Positions 56,515 through 62,000 of a stretch of 62,000 nt of DNA are shown here, one piece after another. Source of the stretch: Symbiodinium natans (lineage: Eukaryota > Sar > Dinophyceae > Suessiales > Symbiodiniaceae); assembly GCA_905221605.1 (NCBI GenBank), contig CAJNDS010001001.1, positions 364,049 to 426,048 on the forward strand. Direction: 5' to 3'. The translations under genes were made by a program, and so were the position numbers. The notes below the pieces were generated by a model that was given only the letters and a program-made list of their open reading frames with translations, was not told the origin of the DNA and ran no database searches. The first letter of the stretch is position 1; each line of letters starts with the position of its first letter.

Positions 56515-56868
56515 CAGGTTACCTCCCACCCAGCCCCTGCTCCCCCTACTGCCAGGACTTCAACAAGGCCTTCAAGCTAGGAGGGGATGCTACAACCTCT
56601 CCTGGAACACCCTGGAGCCCCACCGAAACCCTTTCGCAGGTCATCGTGAATAGCAGCCTTTTTTTGGGAAACTTTGGGCAGCGCCCCCCCGCCTTTGAAG
56701 GGATATTGCCCTTGACTGTTCAAGCAGGTGTGTTCCTCGGCTCGCGACGCTATGCGACGCTGCACACGCCGCGCCTCCCTCCCTTCCCCTTCAGTCTTGG
56801 GGATGGGGACTACGTAGGTTTCCGGATCCGGGAAACACGAAAACCATCCACTGGTACCAGGATGGGCT
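56515..56868 (+). CDS. candidate plus-strand exon(s), unknown product
   Basis: A continuous plus frame of about 118 codons from a GTCTGCAG acceptor: SPYCQDFNKAFKLGGDATTS, ETLSQVIVNSSLFLGNFGQR, PFPFSLGDGDYVGFRIRETR. It stops where a TIR element begins. Not recognised. Confidence 0.4.
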
Positions 56869-56962
56869 AGCAGGCCCTATACTATAAGTCCCCATGATCA
56901 ACCCTATGAAAGGGCCATTCGAAGGGGGTTGTAGGGTAGAATGGCCCATGCTGGCAGGAATG
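56866..56962. mobile_element. TIR element, CCAGGATGGGC family
   Basis: Ends CCAGGATGGGCTAGCAGGCC and GAATGGCCCATGCTGG. A second copy in opposite orientation lies at 61,423-61,500. Confidence 0.65.
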
Positions 56963-57379
56963 CAGACCAGGGTGCTGGGACCTTGGTGCACTCCACCTCT
57001 TCAACCTCGTCCCCCTGGGCGTCTCCCTGGTGGGCGCTAGTCGAATTGAACTTGTGGCTTCACGTGTCTGACTTGGGATCTTTTCTAATCCCTACTAAGG
57101 ACTGTTAGTACAAGGGGACATCCCAATGCATCTGAATCTAGGCCACCTTGCTCTGCGAGACCCTGCCATACCCACGCCTATGGGTTGTCCATGGAGAATT
57201 GCAGAAAGAAAGGGTCCAGACTAAGGGCTTCAAGATGAGTCCCTTCAGCCCAATAGCTTGTTTATGAATTTCTCCTTGGGAGCAACTTGTCACAGAAATG
57301 AGAAAGTTAACACAACGCCCTGGAGTCGATCGGCTGACGCCTTGGGGCTCTTGCAGTCTACAACAGCTGCCAGCAACTC

Positions 57380-57690
57380 CCTAAACCCCAAACCCTAGCC
57401 CTAAACCCTAAACCCTAAACCCTAAACCCTAAACCCTAAACCCTAAACCCTAAACCCCAGACCCAAACCTTAAAGATCCAGGAACATCCCAACTACTGAG
57501 TATGGAGCCACTGGTCCCCTGCTGATGTTCGGCCTGGTCATTGTGGTGCACCTGCAGCAGCGACGCCACATCCCCCACCTTGCGCAACATGTCGCAGGGT
57601 GAGAACTTTAGGGTTTGTTTCGGGTTTAGGGTTTAGGGTTTAGGGTTTAGGGTTTAGGGTTTAGGGTTTAGGGTTTAGGGTTTAGGGTTT
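57380..57690. repeat. telomere-like tracts, opposite orientations
   Basis: CCCTAAA at 57,380-57,460 and TTTAGGG at 57,612-57,690 flank a 140 bp island. Confidence 0.9.
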
Positions 57691-57779
57691 AATTAAGGTT
57701 TACGGTCCTCTAATCCGCAGCCCTTTTTTCGAAATCCCCACCCGGACCATTCCTTCAGTTGTTAGTTCCTTTTGCTTGT

Positions 57780-57877
57780 CTAGGATGGCCCTTACAACCC
57801 TCTGAAAAGATATTCCTGAGTATGATCCTCTTAAACCCAATAAGGGAAAATGCCAAATGTCCCAAGGGCCTACCTAG
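57780..57877. mobile_element. TIR element, CTAGGATGGCCCTT family
   Basis: 98 bp; ends CTAGGATGGCCCTTA / CAAGGGCCTACCTAG. Shares ATGTCCCAAGGGCCTACC and GATCCTCTT with the 38,935 copy. Confidence 0.75.
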
Positions 57878-57899
57878 CTTTTGTTGGAGAGGGGGAACA

Positions 57900-59010
57900 G
57901 GGCCTTAATAGGGTACGGGGATTTAATCGGGTTTCAGTAGGGTATAGGGTCTTAGTAGAATTTTAACAGGCTTTAGGTCTACAGGGGGTGGGTTTAGGGA
58001 GTGACTCTTTGGTGCAGGTCTGTTCATTGTTTCATGCAGGATTGCCTGAAATCTGGCAAAGAAGCTGAGTATTCTCCTATTCGCATAGGAGCCCCCCCCT
58101 CCCAATAACAGAGTATAATCAACCCCCAAAATTGCCCTTCTAATGCAGAATATATTAATCTTTTGGGGTGGTTCTTGGGCAAATAGTAGTATGTTTCTGT
58201 GGCTGATCGAGCCCCAAAAGGTTGTACTCGTAGGGTTTTTTGGGGGTCTCAGGTTTGTAGGGTTTACGGAGTTCAAGAGTTCAGGTTTAGGGGCTTGAGA
58301 GAACCCTGGAACAAGAAGGGCTTTCGTGGCGCTTGGGAGAGCTCTGGCGTGCAAAAAGGTTTAGGTTTTCAGGGCTTTCGGGGATAGGGGGTTCAGGGGT
58401 TAGTAAGGGCTTAGGGTCTTGAGCTTCAATCCCTTTAGGGCTCCCCCTAAACCCTAAACCCTAAACCCTAAACCCTAAACCCTAAACCCTAAACCCTCTC
58501 CTGGTACGAGTTCTCAGGGTTAACATGTAGGATTGGGGGATTCGTGGGTGTGTCTTCACGGCGTTGCTGGGCTCAAGGGGGTTCTTTTGGGATTTTAGGG
58601 TTTAGGGGTTAGGGTTTAGGGTTGAGGGCTTCGAGGTTTTAGGTTTGATTTCGGGGTTCAGGCCCTGACTAAGGAAGGCTTGGGGGTTTGCTGCCGCGTG
58701 CTTGTGCACTTGGTTTTTGAGCGAACCCGGAGAAGGGTTAACGGTTAATGACCTAGAAACACCCCATTGGTTGATTGATTGATTGATGGACAAAGAAGTC
58801 CCTGCACCAGAAAGAATTGCTGCATGGGCGCGAGAACGTCCGAGTTCGGCGCAACACCCTGAACTGTACGGACTTGTCACGAGGGCCCCGCACGTCATGA
58901 GCTAGGTCTTTCACTTCTCATGCGGCAAAGGCCAGAAGAAAAAAACAAAACAAAAAACAGATTCCCAAAGCTCAAAAACTTAAATGCGCAACCAGGCGCA
59001 ACCTCATGTT
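57900..59010. other. unresolved stretch
   Basis: Several open frames of low confidence (for example minus 57,923-58,354 and 58,602-58,898), a telomere-like tract at 58,447-58,497, and a GATT tandem run (ATTGATTGATTGATGG) near 58,770. Confidence 0.35.
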
Positions 59011-59016
59011 TGTCTT

Positions 59017-59213
59017 TCATGCAGCAGAACCTTTTCTAATTGACTTCACTTCCTCCCAGAAGTAGCTGAAAACAGCTACCCACTGCTTTTTGGCAAGCAA
59101 AGGTGATCTGAACCCGAAAGTGCTAAACCCTAAACCCCAAACCCTACACCCTCGTTGGAGCTGTGCCTGGCAGCTGTGGGCACTGGCAGAGGCGACGGCC
59201 AAGGAGGCCAAGA
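59017..59213 (-). CDS. candidate two-exon C-terminus split by a telomere-like intron
   Basis: Minus exon from about 59,201 to 59,150 (VLLASLAVASASAHSCQAQL, a hydrophobic signal-like stretch) and exon 59,107-59,017 (SPLLAKKQWVAVFSYFWEEV, stop). Between them lie 42 nt made almost wholly of telomere-like units (59,108-59,149), with GTGTAGGG as donor and GGTTCAG as acceptor; phase fits. Because 42 is a multiple of three, read-through is also open. Confidence 0.4.
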
Positions 59214-59345
59214 GGACCTCGCTCTGCCCCCCCCGAGGCTTAGGGTTTAGGGCTTAGGGTTTAGGGTTTAAGGTTTGGGGGGGGGGGGAGAACCCCAACG
59301 CAACCAAAATAGGAATGAAGCAAGCATCGGTTCAGTGTCTACCCC

Positions 59346-59597
59346 ATGTGTGGTCACGAGAGCTGGCATATCCATTCTGTTGTGTTGGAGGAACCCCGAG
59401 CAGCGGAATTGTCAGCCTTTTTGCCACAAGCCGCCCTGGAAATCCGCGAAACTACACTGAGCCAGGCTGCTCTGGTCCAAGCGCAGCCACGCATCTTACG
59501 AAACCACTCTTTGTGGAAACGAAGTAGTGTTCGGTCTCTGAAACGTTGCTATGGGGTGTTCACAATGAGCCAGAAATGGCAGCGCAGGCACGCGTGA
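59346..59597 (+). CDS. candidate plus-strand exon ending in a stop, unknown product
   Basis: A plus frame reading HIHSVVLEEPRAAELSAFLP, LSQAALVQAQPRILRNHSLW, SVRSLKRCYGVFTMSQKWQR to a TGA at 59,597. Helical, basic C-terminus. Two other plus frames overlap but are less regular; no long minus frame competes. Confidence 0.45.
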   Translation: MCGHESWHIHSVVLEEPRAAELSAFLPQAALEIRETTLSQAALVQAQPRILRNHSLWKRSSVRSLKRCYGVFTMSQKWQRRHA

Positions 59598-59599
59598 GA

Positions 59600-60225
59600 A
59601 GGTCATCTCCGGAAATTGATGCCGTGAAGGCCCTGAACCCTAAACCCTTGCTAGTTCAGCCCTCTGAGTTCTAAGTCCGAAGCCCTACGTGCCCATGTTT
59701 CGCCCATTAGTTTGGGCTTTGCTGCGTGCGGTCTTTAGCTCTCAAACACTCTTGCACTTGAAAGCCGCAAGAAGTGCTCATCGCGAAATCAAAACCCAAA
59801 ACCCTAAGCCAAAACCTATGAGGAATGTAGTATAATGTAGTAAGAGGACCGCCGGTGATAGCAACAAGAAGAACAGTCACTGAGAACTCGAAATCCCCAG
59901 CCCCAAGCCCTATGAACCCCCAAACCCTACGCTGACCTTCTGCTGTAAGGCTTCCAGGCTCCCCCTCCACTCAACCATACGCCCCACGCAGGCGGAAAAC
60001 AGCGCAACCGCGACTTTTTTCTGTCATGCAGGCAAAAACCCAGAGGATCCAGGTACTTGGAAGAGGAACCCTCCACGATATACAATTTTAAATCCTAAGC
60101 CCTAAAAGTTCCTAAGCCCAAAAAACCCCGAAGCCCTCGCAAGCCTACGAACCCTAGACACTAAACCTTAATCCCAAATCCTAAACCCTAAACCCTAAAC
60201 CCTAAACCCTAAATTGGATCCCCCA
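59600..60225. other. non-coding or unresolved
   Basis: Minus frame 59,707-59,970 is open but unrecognised. Degenerate CCCTAAA units at 60,090-60,212. Confidence 0.35.
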
Positions 60226-60226
60226 G

Positions 60227-60313
60227 GTCCACGTACCGGGCCACTTTGCGGCGCCGGAGCGCGAGCCGTTGGATGACAAGAAAACTCACAAACAGCCGCA
60301 TGCCAGGGCTTAA
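60227..60313 (+). CDS. plus-strand exon, unknown product
   Basis: After TCCCCCAG: VHVPGHFAAPEREPLDDKKT then HKQPHARA and a stop. Strongly GC-ending codons. The 3' part of the exon (from 60,293) is duplicated at 60,361-60,394 beyond a telomere-like tract. Family unknown. Confidence 0.5.
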   Translation, partial: VHVPGHFAAPEREPLDDKKTHKQPHARA

Positions 60314-60394
60314 GGCACCTCCTTAGGGTTTAGGGTTTAGGGTGTAGGGTTTAGGGTTGTCAGCCGCCTGCGCCAGGGCTTAAGGCACCTCCTT
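60293..60394. repeat. telomere-like tract flanked by a 32-34 bp direct duplication
   Basis: 60,293-60,324 and 60,361-60,394 share CAGCCGC and then a perfect 23 nt match beginning GCCAGGGCTTAAGG. Between them lie 36 bp, mostly TTTAGGG units (60,325-60,358). Confidence 0.85.
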
Positions 60395-61114
60395 GAGCCA
60401 CTACTTGAGGGCTAAGGGTTTAGGGGTTTAGGGTTTAGGGGTTTAGGGTTTGGGGGTTAAGCTTAGGGTTTAGGGTTTGGGGGTCTAGGGTTCCTATGCC
60501 AACACTAGAAAAGGGCCCCTGCTTTAAAGGGGCATTCCAGGGCACTTAATCGGGCAACTTTACTATGAAGAGAGGGTAGAGCAGCGACCGTCTTTAAGCC
60601 CTTCTGAAGAAAGACGTGGGCGTTTCCCAAGAAAGGTCTAGAGTTAGGGTGCGGGGTTTTAGAGCTGTGGTTCTAGATACAGGTGTTAAGTTCCCCAAGA
60701 AAGGTTTATAGGGTTCAGGTTTTAGTATACCAATACGTACAGTAGTTTGGTGCATATAAGGGGTCCCCAAATTTTGGGAGATGCCCATCTTCCTACATAA
60801 CATCCTCTAACCACCCCGCCCAATCGTGCAAGCCACTATGGCAAGTTGCAAGAGCCTGTCCCAGCAAGCGGCCAGTCTTACGGGGCGTCATTAAACTATG
60901 GCTCTGCGACGCCAAGCCCCCGGTTTCGGGATTCATCCCTTGCTGGTTTGGGGGCGTGCGCAGCTTTGCTGCCTGCACGCAGCGCGCCTAACATATCGTC
61001 CTATGTTTTCCCTTATGGCGGTGTGCGAAAATAGGGGGCCCACGTAAAGAAGCCCGCCTAAATAGTCGGATGCCCTTGTAGGAAGGACCCCAGTAAGGTA
61101 CCCCTCATCATATA

Positions 61115-61165
61115 TGTATGTATATATATATATACATATGTATATATATATATATATTTATTTAT
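61115..61165. repeat. TA microsatellite
   Basis: TATG/TA simple repeat. Confidence 0.85.
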
Positions 61166-61177
61166 TATATACATAGA

Positions 61178-61425
61178 CACCTCAGCGAAGTGATCGGGAG
61201 GAAAGGTCCAATGTTGTCCATGGCATCTCTGCCCAACTATAACAAACCTCCACCTCTCCCATCCGACACTTGCATGCAGGCCAGAGGCATACACAGAAAA
61301 AAAACACCTACATGGTCTCACGACCCTCTTGCTTTCTTTGCACGGCAAATACCCTGACAAATCCACTACTGAAGTGCCGAGGCCGAAGTCGGGACGTCGA
61401 GTTTCCCGGCATTCTCTTCCAGGTC
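61178..61425 (+). CDS. candidate plus-strand exons, unknown product
   Basis: Plus island HLSEVIGRKGPMLSMASLPN then YNKPPPLPSDTCMQ, ending at a possible GC donor (CATGCAG|GCCAG, 61,279), and a second island 61,371-61,424 (CRGRSRDVEFPGILFQ) cut by a TIR element. A minus frame (61,058-61,462) overlaps. Confidence 0.35.
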
Positions 61426-61500
61426 CAGGATGGGCTATCATACCCCAAAACCCCTTCAACAAGACCCTGTATAGGGTTGATTGTGGGGATTATAGGGCCT
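61423..61500. mobile_element. TIR element, CCAGGATGGGC family, inverted second copy
   Basis: In reverse complement it shares AGGCCCTATA, ATCAACCCTAT and the GGGCTATCAT/CCCATCCTGG end with the 56,866 copy. Confidence 0.6.
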
Positions 61501-61724
61501 AGAAGCCCGTTTTTCGTTCCACGCCAAGTTGCACCTCAAACCTTACCCGCAACGTGACGTGGTCACGGCTCTAACCCTGACACTTCCAGTGACAGAATGA
61601 CAGTGTGCGGAAGCTGATTTAGCAGCTTATAAGCAGTCGTTTATGGAACTATGGCGACCGAGGTAGACTCTCTTCCTTCCCCCGGTCCCTTCTACTTAGG
61701 GATACCCGATTTGGTTAAGCGCTG

Positions 61725-61795
61725 AACCCTAAACCCTAAACCCTAAACCCTAAACCCTAAACCCTAAACCCTAAACCCAAACACTAAACCCTAAC

Positions 61796-61836
<41 letters not shown>
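61725..61836. repeat. telomere-like tract followed by 30 nt poly-C and poly-A
   Basis: About nine CCCTAAA units to 61,790, then C30 (61,797-61,826) and A10. Confidence 0.95.
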
Positions 61837-62000
61837 GAAAGAAAGAAAAGCCCCACTGGCAAGCCTAAAGCTGGGATTCGCCGTGCTTCGCTCGCTCGGC
61901 CTTCCTCCCTTCAATGCACTTCTGGAGCTGGGCCCTCAGCCAGGGTTTAGGGTTTAGGGTGTTGGGTTTAGTGTGTAGGCTGTAGGGTTTAGGGTTCAGG

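Noticed and set aside
1-62000. Bacterial operons, ribosome binding sites, CRISPR arrays, insertion sequences with transposase, rRNA or tRNA genes
   Set aside because: Looked for and not seen; gene structure is eukaryotic, and no cloverleaf or rRNA signature was recognised by eye. A covariance search for tRNA, snRNA and spliced-leader RNA genes would settle this.

Overview
This is nuclear DNA of a eukaryote, most likely a dinoflagellate (core dinoflagellate, Symbiodiniaceae/Suessiales-like). The grounds are: (1) three spliced genes on the left contain blocks I recognise from memory as belonging to large dinoflagellate-restricted, multi-copy protein families; (2) genes are cut into many short exons, joined partly by canonical GT-AG and apparently partly by GC (possibly GA) donors; (3) TTTAGGG-type (telomere-like) repeats are scattered everywhere, in both orientations, at dozens of sites; (4) the right two thirds are full of 100-150 bp terminal-inverted-repeat (TIR) elements. 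No bacterial operon, plasmid, phage, CRISPR, rRNA or tRNA feature was seen. Every ORF start I checked inside an exon is an accident of an open frame, so exon limits below come from splice signals and reading-phase continuity, not from ATG codons.

Layout. 0.4-20.4 kb: plus-strand genes with long AT-rich introns made of TA/TATG microsatellites and telomere-like tracts. Gene A (exons between 0.4 and 2.6 kb), gene C (4.4-5.5 kb, dinoflagellate family), an orphan exon at 6.14 kb, gene B (7.5-14.5 kb, at least nine exons, proline/alanine repeats then a conserved C-terminal half), gene D (16.0-19.07 kb, dinoflagellate family, nearly complete) and gene E (19.6-20.4 kb). A 300 bp trinucleotide array sits inside gene E.

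20.7-55.1 kb: mostly minus-strand coding islands with few microsatellites but many TIR elements, telomere-like tracts and poly-G/poly-C runs up to 58 nt. The best gene is a six-exon minus-strand transporter of the triose-phosphate/nucleotide-sugar type (25.9-28.5 kb). Others are an intronless 256-codon coiled-coil ORF (33.4-34.2 kb), a phase-consistent three-exon unknown gene (42.5-42.9 kb), an HxRRGD glycosyltransferase-like gene (50.5-51.1 kb) and a two-exon C-terminus (54.2-54.5 kb). Gene blocks therefore converge near 20.4-20.7 kb and probably diverge near 55-56.5 kb, where plus-strand islands resume.

The most interesting observation is mechanistic. One intron of the transporter gene (27,818-27,927) is, from end to end, a short TIR element plus one copy of its 5 bp target duplication: the duplicated GT makes the donor and the TIR end makes the AG acceptor. 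This is an 'introner'. Several other introns carry sister elements or consist of telomere-like repeats whose GT and AG serve as splice sites, so both kinds of repeat may be making introns here.
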